Below the pieces are notes generated by a model. The model worked only from the letters and a program-made list of their open reading frames with translations, was not told where the DNA came from and did not search any database. A DNA stretch of 64,000 nt, from the NCBI GenBank assembly GCA_900469475.1, contig UBXG01000002.1, positions 222,760 through 286,759 of the forward strand. Reading direction: 5' to 3'. Position numbers and translations under genes: made by a program. The stretch's first letter is position 1, and each line of letters opens with the position of its first letter. This document shows, in pieces, positions 1 to 8,901 of this stretch. Origin of the DNA: Hyphomicrobiales bacterium (GTDB lineage Bacteria > Pseudomonadota > Alphaproteobacteria > Rhizobiales > Rhizobiaceae).

Positions 1-889
1 TCTTGCCGAGATAGCGATAGGTGGTGATACCGATATTGTCGAAGACGTGTTTGGCCTCCCCGGCTACGCGCTCGGAGTGGCCGATATAGAGATGGCCGGC
101 ATCCTGCAGCTGGCCGGCAAAGCGCGTCCAGATTTTCGTCTGGGTCGGCTCGTCGAAATAGATGACGACGTTGCGGCAGAAGATGACGTCGAACAGGCCC
201 TTGAAGGGCCACTGCCCGAGCAGGTTCAGTTCGTTGAAGGTGATGAGCCGCTTGACGCGATCGTCGATCTGGAATTTGCGGCGACCCTGGACATTGACTT
301 CCTGGAACCACTGCTTACGCATGGCAGGAGAAACCGTTTCGAGCGAAGATTCATCGTAGGCGCCGGCGCGGGCAAGCCCGAGGATCTTGGGATCGATATC
401 CGTCGCCAGGATCCTGAAATCGAAATCGGCGACATTCGGCATCAAGGCAAGCACCGTCAGCGCGATCGAGTAAGGTTCCTGCCCGTCGGAGCAGGCGGCA
501 GACCAGATGCGCACCCGGCCGCCGGCCTTGGCGCGCGCCAGGAGACCAGGCAGAACCTCGTCGCGCAAATGATCGAAATGATGGTTTTCGCGGAAGAAGC
601 GGGTGAAGTTCGTCGTCAGATGCGACAGCATCTCGCGGCGCGCCGCACTTCCCGCCGGCGACGACACCAGCTGGCAGTAGTCGCGGAAGCCGGCGAGGCC
701 CAGCGCGCGGATATGCTTCGACAGCCTGGAATAGACGAGCGACGCCTTGCTCTCGTTGAGAGAAATGCCGGCATCCGCATAGATCATTGCGGCGATTTCC
801 GAGAGGTCGCGGCGCGTCAGCGGGTATTCGCCGCTCGCAAGCACCTCGTCCGGAGACGCCTTGAAATCCATTGCTCCCATCATGCTCAT
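1..889 (-). CDS. cheR: Chemotaxis protein methyltransferase CheR (3' end cut by window edge)
   Basis: This S-adenosylmethionine-dependent enzyme methylates glutamates of chemoreceptors and sets receptor adaptation in the cytoplasm. Reading the minus strand from 889 gives [10 protein letters not shown], an N-terminal helical domain, then the SAM-binding stretch [15 protein letters not shown] and the motif [12 protein letters not shown]; about 296 residues are visible and the frame is open to base 1. The family is about 300 residues long, so only a few residues are missing. The ATG at 889 overlaps the cheW stop (ATGA), indicating translational coupling. It is the last visible gene of the operon; cheB, cheY2 and cheD would be expected beyond the window by analogy with Sinorhizobium meliloti. 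Confidence 0.95.
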   Translation of the reverse strand, partial: MSMMGAMDFKASPDEVLASGEYPLTRRDLSEIAAMIYADAGISLNESKASLVYSRLSKHIRALGLAGFRDYCQLVSSPAGSAARREMLSHLTTNFTRFFRENHHFDHLRDEVLPGLLARAKAGGRVRIWSAACSDGQEPYSIALTVLALMPNVADFDFRILATDIDPKILGLARAGAYDESSLETVSPAMRKQWFQEVNVQGRRKFQIDDRVKRLITFNELNLLGQWPFKGLFDVIFCRNVVIYFDEPTQTKIWTRFAGQLQDAGHLYIGHSERVAGEAKHVFDNIGITTYRYLGK

Positions 890-1353
890 GCAGCCTCGCT
901 TTCGCTTTCAGGGAACAGGGCTTCCAGCTCGATCAGGCAGATCATGCGGCGATCGATCGCCACGATGCCGCGGGCAAACTGCCGCTCGTGATCGGAGGAA
1001 ACCTCCGGCGTCGGCTGTATGCTGTCGTCGGTAATGGTCAGGATATCCGAAACCGCATCGACCAGAAGACCGACCGCCTTGCGCTTGACCTGGGCCACGA
1101 TGATTACATGCCGAACTGTCGGTTCCGCCCGCTTCATCCCGAGCCGGGCGGAGAGATCGATGATCGGCAGCACCGCGCCGCGCAGGTTGACGATCCCGAG
1201 CACATAGCCCGGCGCATGCGGCATGGCCGTTGCGGGCGTCCAGCCGCGGATTTCCCGAACCGACATGATGTTAACGCAGAATTCCTGGTCGCCGATGCGA
1301 AAGGCGATTAGCTCGCGATTGCCCTGGTTCAGGTTCTTGACGGCATAAGACAT
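886..1353 (-). CDS. cheW: Chemotaxis coupling protein CheW
   Basis: CheW is the scaffold that links CheA to chemoreceptors at the membrane or in cytoplasmic clusters. The 155-residue product is a single CheW-like SH3-type domain ([45 protein letters not shown]), the normal length for the family. I chose the ATG at 1353, preceded by GGGGTGA, over a TTG one codon upstream. The stop of cheA lies at 1358-1360, so cheA and cheW nearly touch, and the cheW stop overlaps the start of cheR. This tight packing supports one transcript. Confidence 0.95.
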   Translation of the reverse strand: MSYAVKNLNQGNRELIAFRIGDQEFCVNIMSVREIRGWTPATAMPHAPGYVLGIVNLRGAVLPIIDLSARLGMKRAEPTVRHVIIVAQVKRKAVGLLVDAVSDILTITDDSIQPTPEVSSDHERQFARGIVAIDRRMICLIELEALFPESESEAA

Positions 1354-1357
1354 CAAG

Positions 1358-3637
1358 TCACCCCGCCGCCGCGTAAGACATTTCGGGCTTCAGCGCCTGG
1401 CCGCGCGAAGCGCCGACCACCGCATCGACATCCAGGATCAGCGCCACGCGGCCATCGCCGAGGATGGTCGCTGCAGCAATGCCCGGGACATGCGTGTAGT
1501 TGGCTTCGAGGCTCTTGATGACGACCTGGCGCTGGCCCTGGATGGCATCGACCATGAGAGCGCGCTGACCACCGCCTTCCGATTCCACCAACAGCGCGAC
1601 GCCGTCGACCGGATTGGCCTGTGTGGCGCGGAAGTTCAGGATGCGGCCGACGTCAACCAGCGGGCAGAAGCTGTTGCGGATCGAGATCAGGCGGTGGTTG
1701 GCGCCGAAGGAGTGGATCGCGGAAGCCTCGGGCTGCAGCGTCTCGACGATCGCCGTCAGCGGCACGACCAGGGTCTGGCCGGCAACCGTGACCACCATAC
1801 CGTCGAGAACGGCCAGCGTCAGCGGCAGGCTCATGGTGAAGACCGAGCCCTGCCCCGGCCTGGAGGTGATGTTGATGCGGCCGCCGAGCGCCTGGATGGA
1901 GCGCTTGACCACGTCCATGCCGACGCCGCGGCCGGAAATGTCCGAAATCTTGTCAGCGGTCGAGAAGCCCGGCAGGAAGATCAAGTTGTCGATTTCCTCA
2001 TCCGACAGATTGGCGTCTGCCGCGATCAGGTCGTTGTCGATGGCCTTCTGGCGCACCCTCTCGCGGTTGATACCGGCGCCGTCGTCGGCAAGCTCGATCA
2101 GGATGCGGCCAGAACGATGCTTTGCCGTCAACCGGACGGTGCCTTCCGGGTTCTTGCCCAGCGTAGAGCGCTTTTCCGGCGTTTCGATGCCATGATCGAC
2201 GGCATTGCGGATCATGTGCGTCAGCGGTTCGGCAAGCTTGTCGATGACCGTCTTGTCGACCTCGGTGTTTTCGCCCTCGGTGATCAGACGGATCGACTTG
2301 CCGGTCATATCGGCGATTTCGCGGACGATGCGCGACATGCGCTGGAAGACGGGCTTTACCGGCTGTGCGCGGATTGCCATGACACTGTCCTGGATCTCGC
2401 GGGTGAGCTGCTGCAGCTCCTCGAGACCCATATTGATCGAGGACGCGCCGTTATTGTCATTCTCGATGACACTCTGAGAGAGCATCGCCTGGTTGATGAC
2501 AAGCTCGCCGACGAGGTTGATCAGGCGATCGACACGATCGAGATCGACACGGATGGTCTGGCCGGCGGCTGCGGCGGCATTGTTCTGCGCGGCGGCGGCA
2601 TTGGAAGCGGCAGCTGCGGCAAGGGCGGCTTCTTTCTTCTCGACGCGTGCAGCGGCCGAGGCGAGCTGCGTAACATTGCTTGCGGTTTCCGCAGCTGCAA
2701 CGGCGGCGGCGACATCGTTTCTGGGCGCCGGTGTTTCCTTTCCGGCCTCTGCAGCCGCGGCGGCGCCGTCATTGTCAAGGATCGAAAGATCGAAGGGCAC
2801 CGGTACCATCGGCAACTCTTCGCTGGTCGAAGACCCGCCGCTTGCGGCCGGCTGGACATCGAGATCGCAATCCCATTCGGCAAATTCAAAGACGGTACGA
2901 ATGGCATCTTCGCCCTTGTCCGTCTTGATCGAGATTGCCCATTTGAAATAGGCGCCTTCTGGATCGATGTCGGGAAGGCCCGGCAATGCATCCATATCGC
3001 AGAAGATGTTCATCTCGCCGAGCCGCGAGAGGTCGCGCAGCAGCAGCGTCGCGTCGTTGCCCTTGGCGTAGAGATCGGACCGCGGCTTGAAGCTGACTTC
3101 ATATTCCGGCCTGGCATCAACGGCCAGCTCGTCGCTGCCGAAATCATCGTCGAAGCTGAAGGGGATCGGCTGGAAACCACTTTCGTCGGTCGGCGCGGCC
3201 GCGACGGACTTCGGAGCAACTTCGGCAACCACCGCTGCCGACGGCGCGGGAACATCGCCATTTGCCAGCGCTTCCAGTTCCTTGACAAGGCCGCGGCTGC
3301 GCGCCGGATCGACGCTGCCGCCATCACGGGCGGCATTGGTGAGATCCGCCAGAACGTCGGCGGCCTTGAGCATGACCTTCAGGACATCCTGGGTCGGCTC
3401 CAGCTTGTTGGATCGAACGCAATCGAGCGTCGTCTCGAAGACATGAGCGAAGGCGACCAGATCATCCAGACCGAAGGCACCCGCCCCACCCTTGATGGAA
3501 TGAACGGCGCGGAATACGGCATTGACGGTTTCCGGGTCACGGTCGCCATCATTCATTTTCAGGAGACCGGATTCCAGTTCGGCGAGCTGCTCTTCGCACT
3601 CCTGGAAGAAAATCTCTTTGATTTCGTTCATGTCCAT
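1358..3637 (-). CDS. cheA: Chemotaxis histidine kinase CheA
   Basis: CheA is the cytoplasmic kinase that autophosphorylates under receptor control and passes phosphate to CheY and CheB. The 759 residues show the CheA domains in order. The P1 phosphotransfer domain has phospho-acceptor His46 in [15 protein letters not shown]2-like region lies at about 178-265, followed by a very Ala-rich linker at about 290-365. P3 dimerisation ([13 protein letters not shown]) comes next, then the P4 ATPase with N box [12 protein letters not shown]1 LADDGAGI and G2 [10 protein letters not shown], and finally a C-terminal CheW-like P5 domain. It follows cheY1 by 16 bp and precedes cheW by about 4 bp. All kinase motifs appear intact. 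Confidence 0.97.
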   Translation of the reverse strand: MDMNEIKEIFFQECEEQLAELESGLLKMNDGDRDPETVNAVFRAVHSIKGGAGAFGLDDLVAFAHVFETTLDCVRSNKLEPTQDVLKVMLKAADVLADLTNAARDGGSVDPARSRGLVKELEALANGDVPAPSAAVVAEVAPKSVAAAPTDESGFQPIPFSFDDDFGSDELAVDARPEYEVSFKPRSDLYAKGNDATLLLRDLSRLGEMNIFCDMDALPGLPDIDPEGAYFKWAISIKTDKGEDAIRTVFEFAEWDCDLDVQPAASGGSSTSEELPMVPVPFDLSILDNDGAAAAAEAGKETPAPRNDVAAAVAAAETASNVTQLASAAARVEKKEAALAAAAASNAAAAQNNAAAAAGQTIRVDLDRVDRLINLVGELVINQAMLSQSVIENDNNGASSINMGLEELQQLTREIQDSVMAIRAQPVKPVFQRMSRIVREIADMTGKSIRLITEGENTEVDKTVIDKLAEPLTHMIRNAVDHGIETPEKRSTLGKNPEGTVRLTAKHRSGRILIELADDGAGINRERVRQKAIDNDLIAADANLSDEEIDNLIFLPGFSTADKISDISGRGVGMDVVKRSIQALGGRINITSRPGQGSVFTMSLPLTLAVLDGMVVTVAGQTLVVPLTAIVETLQPEASAIHSFGANHRLISIRNSFCPLVDVGRILNFRATQANPVDGVALLVESEGGGQRALMVDAIQGQRQVVIKSLEANYTHVPGIAAATILGDGRVALILDVDAVVGASRGQALKPEMSYAAAG

Positions 3638-3653
3638 GAGGGATGGATCCTGT

Positions 3654-4019
3654 CTAGGCGGTTACGCGCTCGATGGCATCGATGAGCTTGGCGGGATCGA
3701 ACGGCTTGACGATCCAGCCGGTCGCACCGGCCTGGCGGGCACGGTTCTTCTTTTCCGCGTCGCTTTCCGTCGTCAGCACGAGGATCGGAACGGCGCGGTA
3801 TCTGTCGTTGCGGCGAACGCCCTCGATAAAGCCGAAGCCGTCAAGACGCGGCATATTGATATCGGTGACGATGACGTCAGGATTGGCTTCTTCCAGAATT
3901 TCCAGGCCCTCGACACCGTCTTCGGCCTGAATGGTCTCGAAGCCTGCATTGTTGAGGGTCACGAGAAGCATGTTTCGGATGGTTCGAGAATCATCCACCG
4001 TCAGCACTTTTTTCTTCAT
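3654..4019 (-). CDS. cheY1: Single-domain response regulator CheY1
   Basis: This 121-residue receiver domain has the acidic pair Asp9-Asp10, phospho-acceptor Asp53 (VTDINMPRLDG), Thr83/Thr84 and Lys105 (VKPFDP), all in canonical positions. In rhizobia the CheY encoded just before cheA acts as a phosphate sink, whereas CheY2, encoded further downstream, controls the flagellar motor (established for S. meliloti). Position in the operon makes this gene the CheY1 equivalent; that role is inferred from synteny. Its ATG overlaps the stop of the preceding STAS-like gene by four bases. Confidence 0.93.
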   Translation of the reverse strand: MKKKVLTVDDSRTIRNMLLVTLNNAGFETIQAEDGVEGLEILEEANPDVIVTDINMPRLDGFGFIEGVRRNDRYRAVPILVLTTESDAEKKNRARQAGATGWIVKPFDPAKLIDAIERVTA

Positions 4020-4312
4020 TGCCGGATCTCCTTGGCAAGCAGATGGGAGATATCCACCCCGATCACCTGCATCGTTTTTTGAAATGCATCCGACACCTTG
4101 GAGAAGGTGAAGGAGAGTTTGTCCTCATCCCAGGTCTTGGCGGCAGCCATGATGACCTGCACGCACAAAGTCCCGATCCTTTCGACACCGGACGCATCGA
4201 TCGCGACATTGCTGCCGCGCAACCCCATCAGCGTACCGCGAAGGCTCGAGGCCTCGTTGAGATCCAGCACTGCGGCCAGACTGATTGTCTTTTCGCCTTT
4301 CCTGCTCGGCAT
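4016..4312 (-). CDS. cheS: CheS-like small STAS-domain protein
   Basis: The 98-residue cytoplasmic protein has a STAS-like pattern (AAVLDLNEASSLRGTL, then NVAIDASGVERIGTLC and the helix VQVIMAAAKTW). It lies between the soluble receptor gene and cheY1, exactly where S. meliloti carries cheS. There CheS (about 97 residues) binds CheA and speeds dephosphorylation of the sink CheY1. Length and position match; I infer the same role. Its stop overlaps the cheY1 start (ATGA), and a 62-bp gap separates it from icpA. It could be called only a STAS-domain protein if synteny were ignored. Confidence 0.85.
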   Translation of the reverse strand: MPSRKGEKTISLAAVLDLNEASSLRGTLMGLRGSNVAIDASGVERIGTLCVQVIMAAAKTWDEDKLSFTFSKVSDAFQKTMQVIGVDISHLLAKEIRQ

Positions 4313-4374
4313 CGCGTCATTCCTCGTTGTCTGAAATCAGGCCCGTCGGCCCGCATGTGCATGAAACTGAAAGA

Positions 4375-6159
4375 TCAATAGGCATTGCGATCGCCTCCTG
4401 CTGCGGCCCTGCGAAGCGGGAAGCCGAAATCAGCCATATCCTCTTCGTTCTGCGTGATGCTGAGCTCCTCGCGGGCTGGGAGCTGCGGTTGCTGCGCGGC
4501 CCTGACCGGGACGGCAGGGGCCGCATGCCGCCGCTCGCGCTCGATGCGGAATTCGCGGATGGTCCGGCCGAGTTCGACGACGACGGAATGAAGGTGATCG
4601 GCGCCTTCCTCGGAGCGGCTGGCCTCGCTGCCGGCAGCGGCCGCGCGCTCGCTATGGCCGCCGATATCTGATGTCAGTGCCTTGAGGCCGGCGACTTGTT
4701 CGTCGCTCGCCGCGACAATTCCGGAAATGGCTTCATTGATATCCGTCACCTGGCGGACAATGCTGCCGATCGCTTCCTGGGTGCGGCCGACCATCTGCAC
4801 GCCGGCATCCACCTGCGCCTTGGTGCCCGTCACCAGAACCTTGATCTCGCGTGCGGCATCGGCGGAACGCTGGGCAAGCGCTCGGACTTCCTGCGCAACG
4901 ACGGCAAAGCCGCGGCCGCTATCACCGGCGCGGGCGGCCTCGATGCCGGCATTCAGCGCAAGAAGATTGGTCTGGAAAGCGATCTCATCGATGACGCCGA
5001 TGATCTGGCCGATCTTTTCAGCTGACGTTTCGATATCGGCCATGGCCGATATCGCCTGCCCGACGATCTTGCCGCTGTCTTCGGCCGCCACTCGGGTCGA
5101 TGCGGTGACGCGCTCGGCCGCGCGGGTATTGGCTGCATTGCCGCGCACCTGTTCGGCCAGTTCCGCTAGCTGCTTTGCAGAGGCCGCAAGTCCTTGCGAC
5201 TGTTCGGACGATTTTTCCGCCAGGGATTTCGAGGCGCGGGAAATGGCGTCGCTCGTCGCTTCGGCCGCCCGCACGCCACCGGACAGCGCCGAAAACTGCT
5301 GCTGAATATCAGTAAGCGCCGCGTTCAAGGCTTCCGCCACTTCGGTATAGGCCTCGGGACAATCCATCGGCATACGGGTCGTCAGATCGCGAGCGGTAAG
5401 GCCGTTGGCGAGATCGGCAATCAAGGCCGCTGCCTCGGCGCGGTCGGCAGCCCGCTGTTCGGCCAGCGCCCGCTGGTGACCGACCCGCAATTCGTTGAAC
5501 CGCAACGATACGGCAATCTCGGCATCGACCATCACCAAGCGCACGACCGATGTCACGAGTTCGCTGAGCTCGCGGGCGCGGCGCTTGGCTCCCGGCAGAA
5601 TGGCGCGGCCGCCCATATCTTCGAGAAGGCCGGCGAGAAGATGCTCCAACACCACGCCATGGCCCGCGACATGCCAGCGCGGATCGAGCCCCATCTTGCT
5701 TTCGCTATCGGACAGAACCTTGACGCGCTCGGCATAGAGGCTGTCGAAGCGCGCATCCGTCAGCACATCCCAGTGCGAGGAGTGCAGATCCTGGAGCCGT
5801 ACGAGCTGGCTTTCGCTCGAAAAATTGCGCGCAGCGTCGGGATAGGTCTGGAAACGGAGGAAAAGATCGCGCAGGCCGGCTTTCAGATGCGCCTCGAGCA
5901 TCGGCCGGTGACGGCGCAGCGTTTCGCATTGTCCGGCATCGAGACCAGCAAAGCGCAAGCGATCGCGAAGGCTGCCAGCCTGCGCCCTGCCTGCCTGATC
6001 TGAAGGCGTATCCTGCGCCAAAGTCGCCCCTGCCGAACTGCCGCGCATTGAAGCGCCGGCGAAACCGCTGATGATCCGCGCCAGGCGCAATGAGGAGGCG
6101 AGAAAAGGCAGCCGTAGCCGTCGATCGACTGATCGAGGCACCGAAGCTCGCTCGTTCAT
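4375..6159 (-). CDS. icpA: Soluble globin-coupled chemoreceptor IcpA
   Basis: This 594-residue methyl-accepting chemotaxis-type receptor has no transmembrane segment. The order is a basic N-terminal tail, a protoglobin-type sensor (about residues 66-215), a HAMP-like linker (LIADLANGLTARDLTTRM), and the signalling domain with the hairpin tip EIAFQTNLLALNAGIEAARAG. It heads the che operon, as icpA does in other rhizobia, and would feed CheA directly. The ATG at 6159 follows a TTG at 6162, and neither has a good ribosome site. A later start near Met39 is possible because the first 40 residues are basic and low in conservation cues. The expected proximal heme His position reads Glu (see findings). 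Confidence 0.9.
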   Translation of the reverse strand: MNERASVPRSVDRRLRLPFLASSLRLARIISGFAGASMRGSSAGATLAQDTPSDQAGRAQAGSLRDRLRFAGLDAGQCETLRRHRPMLEAHLKAGLRDLFLRFQTYPDAARNFSSESQLVRLQDLHSSHWDVLTDARFDSLYAERVKVLSDSESKMGLDPRWHVAGHGVVLEHLLAGLLEDMGGRAILPGAKRRARELSELVTSVVRLVMVDAEIAVSLRFNELRVGHQRALAEQRAADRAEAAALIADLANGLTARDLTTRMPMDCPEAYTEVAEALNAALTDIQQQFSALSGGVRAAEATSDAISRASKSLAEKSSEQSQGLAASAKQLAELAEQVRGNAANTRAAERVTASTRVAAEDSGKIVGQAISAMADIETSAEKIGQIIGVIDEIAFQTNLLALNAGIEAARAGDSGRGFAVVAQEVRALAQRSADAAREIKVLVTGTKAQVDAGVQMVGRTQEAIGSIVRQVTDINEAISGIVAASDEQVAGLKALTSDIGGHSERAAAAGSEASRSEEGADHLHSVVVELGRTIREFRIERERRHAAPAVPVRAAQQPQLPAREELSITQNEEDMADFGFPLRRAAAGGDRNAY

Positions 6160-6162
6160 CAA

Positions 6163-6457
6163 AGTCTGTTGCGGACCTGTTTGATGACATGGATACCGGA
6201 TCTGACCCGGTACGACGGGGCGGCTTCATGCCTGGTGAGAACGAGTCACAATTTTCCCATTCCGACGTTCAAGTTCAATATTTATGGTTAATTCCTTGCC
6301 CGAAGGTTAATGACGGACGAGACGCGGCTCGTAGTTATCCCTACTAAATTAGCGACTACTTTGTTGCCGGAAAAGAACATCGATCGTAAGTCACGAGCAA
6401 GCTTCATCCCTTACTACCCAAGGGATAGACAGTTTCGATGTCGTTACGGAGAGAGCA
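6163..6457. other. Intergenic region upstream of icpA
   Basis: This 295-bp stretch is AT-richer than its flanks and should hold the che operon promoter, read leftward. I see a direct repeat of GGTTAAT about 20 bp apart near 6285-6310, but no promoter I can assign with confidence and no terminator. No RNA gene is evident. Confidence 0.4.
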
Positions 6458-6571
6458 ATGATTGTTCTTGGTTTGACAGCCTCGCTGATGGCCAGCCTGA
6501 CGCTTACGGCCTTCATGCTTCTATATCGTCTCGAAGAGGCGCGCGGCAAAGCCACTAGCCGCATTCTCTAG
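6458..6571 (+). CDS. Putative 37-residue single-pass membrane peptide
   Basis: A short open frame starts at ATG 6458 behind a good ribosome site (ACGGAGAGAGCA). It encodes MIVLGLTASLMASLTL followed by a hydrophobic stretch ending in LLYR and a charged tail EEARGKATSRIL. The pattern is one N-terminal transmembrane helix with a short basic cytoplasmic end. It stands alone between the che promoter region and the glycosyltransferase gene. I do not recognise a family. A spurious ORF is possible, but the ribosome site and coherent topology favour a real microprotein. Confidence 0.45.
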   Translation: MIVLGLTASLMASLTLTAFMLLYRLEEARGKATSRIL

Positions 6572-6729
6572 ACAAAGCTGTAACGGACGTCTCGGATCCA
6601 AGATCGGACATATGGCACCTCGTGGCCAAGACGGCGAGCGCTGCTGTTCTTACGGACGGCAGGGAGCTAGCTTTGGCCTCAATAGTTCCGTATTAAGCCC
6701 CACGATCAGGCACCGAGACCCATCTTTTA
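6572..6729. other. Intergenic region before the glycosyltransferase
   Basis: These 158 bp hold no convincing gene. They should contain the promoter of the glycosyltransferase gene, but I cannot point to clear -35/-10 boxes. Confidence 0.3.
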
Positions 6730-8250
6730 ATGCTCGACACGACCCATTCCCGAACAAACGCCCAGAAACTTTCGCTGGGGCTCGCCCTCGCGATCATCTT
6801 CGGAGTGACGCTCTGGCGCGTGCTCATGTTGCTTCTCAACAAGACGGATCTCTTCGTCGATGAGGCGCAATATTGGTTCTGGGGTCAGAATCTGGATTTC
6901 GGCTATTATTCCAAGCCGCCGATGATTGCCTGGGTCATCCGCTTCTTCAATACGATCTCCGGCTCGGATTCGACCTTCTGGATCCGCATATCGGCGCCGC
7001 TCTTCCATCTTGCCACCGCCCTGATGCTGATGTGCACCACGCGGCGGCTGATCGACGACGAGACCGGACGCGAGATTGCGCCATGGGTCGGAGTCATCTT
7101 CATCACCCTGCCGGCTGCCTCGCTTTCCGCCGTGCTGGTATCGACCGATACGATCCAGATCCTGTTCGTGACGATCGCCATCTGGGCCTTTATCGGTCTG
7201 ACCAGGCGCTCCTCGGTACCGGAAGCCGTCATCCTCGGCGCCAGCCTCGGTTGCGCTTTCCTGACGAAATATTCGGTGCTCTTCCTTCTGCCGGGCGTCG
7301 GCATTGCCATGCTGACGATGCGTTCGGCGCGGATCGCCTGGCGGGATATGGTGATTGCCGCCATCGTCGGCGCCATCGTCGTTTCCCCTAATCTCTGGTG
7401 GAACCTTACCCATGACGCTGCGACCATAAAGCACACGGAAAACATCGCCCAATGGAGCAAGAGCGGCGGCGGCAACACTCTGGCGAAGCACATACTCAAC
7501 GGGCTCAGCTTCTTCGGCGCGCAGTTCGGCGTAGTTGGCCCGGTCGTCTTCTTTGCGCTCTTGTGGGCAACGTGGCGCCTGATCCGGGGACAGAGCGACG
7601 ACCGCGAAAAGCTGCTGTTCTGGCTATCGGTGCCTGTCGTAGCGCTAATCACGCTGCAGGCACTTCTCGCCAAGGCTTATGCCAACTGGGCCGTCTCGGC
7701 CTATGCCGCCGGTACCATTCTTGCCGTCTGGCTGCTCTATCGGCTGACGAAAAAGGGGCTGAGCACCTCGTTGATCATAGGCGCCGTCGTCGCCGTCGTG
7801 ATCCCGGTACTGACGGTCTTCGCCTATGACATCAAGCTGCCGAACGGCAATCTCGTCATGAAGCGCTATGTCGGCCGCAGCGTCATCAGTCAAGAAATCG
7901 CCGATATCGCCACGCAGGCGAAGATGACCGAAATCGTCGCGCAGGATCGCGATATCCTTGCCGATCTCTACTATACGCTGAAGGGCAAGCCGTTCCGTAT
8001 CTATGCCCGCCCTTTCGGCGGCTTCCCCCACAACTATTATGAGCAGGATTTTTCCCTGCCGGCCAGTGTGACCGGTCCGGTATTGTTCGTCGACAACGAT
8101 CCGATCGAGTGCCCGGAAGGCCAGGCCGAGCCCCTGAAGAGCTGGTCGCCGCCCTATGGCGAAATGAAGGGCAAGACGCTCTACGCCTATCGCGTGCCGG
8201 CATCCTGTCTGGCGCCCAAACCGTCAGTAACGGGTGCGGCGGAAAATTAA
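6730..8250 (+). CDS. GT39/ArnT-like membrane glycosyltransferase
   Basis: The 506-residue polytopic inner-membrane protein has about ten hydrophobic segments and the signature acidic pair Asp44-Glu45 in VDEAQYWFWG near the first periplasmic loop, followed by YYSKPPMIAWVIR. This is typical of the ArnT/PMT superfamily, which transfers sugars from polyprenyl-phosphate donors on the periplasmic face. Rhizobial relatives (the Rgt proteins) add galacturonic acid to LPS core or lipid A, so a surface-glycan target is plausible. Donor and acceptor cannot be told from the sequence. A hairpin at 8256-8280 follows the stop. Confidence 0.85.
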   Translation: MLDTTHSRTNAQKLSLGLALAIIFGVTLWRVLMLLLNKTDLFVDEAQYWFWGQNLDFGYYSKPPMIAWVIRFFNTISGSDSTFWIRISAPLFHLATALMLMCTTRRLIDDETGREIAPWVGVIFITLPAASLSAVLVSTDTIQILFVTIAIWAFIGLTRRSSVPEAVILGASLGCAFLTKYSVLFLLPGVGIAMLTMRSARIAWRDMVIAAIVGAIVVSPNLWWNLTHDAATIKHTENIAQWSKSGGGNTLAKHILNGLSFFGAQFGVVGPVVFFALLWATWRLIRGQSDDREKLLFWLSVPVVALITLQALLAKAYANWAVSAYAAGTILAVWLLYRLTKKGLSTSLIIGAVVAVVIPVLTVFAYDIKLPNGNLVMKRYVGRSVISQEIADIATQAKMTEIVAQDRDILADLYYTLKGKPFRIYARPFGGFPHNYYEQDFSLPASVTGPVLFVDNDPIECPEGQAEPLKSWSPPYGEMKGKTLYAYRVPASCLAPKPSVTGAAEN

Positions 8251-8255
8251 GAAAT

Positions 8256-8280
8256 CGAGCCGGGACTGTTGACCGGCTCG
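8256..8280 (+). terminator. Hairpin after the glycosyltransferase gene
   Basis: Perfect 8-bp arms (CGAGCCGG / CCGGCTCG) flank a 9-nt loop just after the stop codon. No T-run follows, so it may be an RNA-stabilising hairpin rather than an intrinsic terminator. Confidence 0.45.
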
Positions 8281-8345
8281 TGCAACTGCATCATGACAGG
8301 CCGCTACTAGGAAGACGCTAGGCGTCCTGTTATCATGACCGAACC

Positions 8346-8363
8346 GCCGGAGTTCGCTCCGGC
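8346..8363 (+). other. Hairpin with TTCG loop in the 8251-8460 gap
   Basis: Perfect 7-bp arms GCCGGAG and CTCCGGC enclose a TTCG tetraloop, a very stable RNA hairpin. It lies about 100 bp before the likely start of the next small gene and lacks a T-run. Confidence 0.4.
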
Positions 8364-8460
8364 AAAGGAATGAAGGCATTTTGGACCGTTGAGCCCGCTC
8401 GAATTCGGCGCCGCCGACAGCGAAGATAGAGACGAGAGGACGCATCGCGCCGGAGCGCGC

Positions 8461-8808
8461 GTGATCGCCTCGCTGTTCGTCGCATTTTTCGCCTATATCG
8501 GACTGGCGCTCGGCGGCGGCATCAATCTTGCCACGCGCGCCGATGCCGAAGCCCTCTCCTCGGGCAAGGACAGTCAGCCCCTCTACCTTTCCCTGCGCGA
8601 TCCGGTGCGCGGCATTGTCGTCGCCGACCGGCTGGTGACGCCGAAGGCCGCATGGCAAGACCTCGGACCTGCAACGCTTGCTGCCCTGCCCACCCTCGGA
8701 TATCCGGCGACCTCCTGGCTGCCGAGCCGCCCGAAAGATGCCGCGCGGCTCGAATCCCTGGCGTTTCGCGCCTATCTCGCGCGCGCGCCTCCAGGCACGC
8801 TCACCTAA
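8461..8808 (+). CDS. Small protein with N-terminal membrane segment, unknown function
   Basis: From a GTG at 8461 the product is about 115 residues. A hydrophobic N-terminus (ASLFVAFFAYIGLALGGG) could be a signal anchor, followed by a soluble part with no motif I recognise. The frame is open upstream to a TTG at 8389, so the start is uncertain. It lies about 90 bp before secDF on the same strand. An overlapping antisense frame exists, but its Arg-rich, low-complexity product looks less like a protein. Confidence 0.45.
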   Translation: MIASLFVAFFAYIGLALGGGINLATRADAEALSSGKDSQPLYLSLRDPVRGIVVADRLVTPKAAWQDLGPATLAALPTLGYPATSWLPSRPKDAARLESLAFRAYLARAPPGTLT

Positions 8809-8901
8809 GCGTTTGGCGCCTACGCGCCGCATTTCCGATAAGACCTCAAGTCCGCCTGCGGCCAGGCCGTCGGCATAAGCCTATTTTCAAGGATAATACC
8901 C

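Noticed and set aside
1490..3685. Open frame of 731 codons opposite cheA
   Set aside because: It lies entirely antisense to the well-supported cheA, is Arg/Asp/Gly-rich, and has no domain pattern. High-GC codon use leaves long antisense frames open.
8224..8832. 202-codon minus-strand frame covering the small gene before secDF
   Set aside because: Arg- and Gly-rich product without hydrophobic or domain pattern; the plus-strand frame has a plausible membrane segment.
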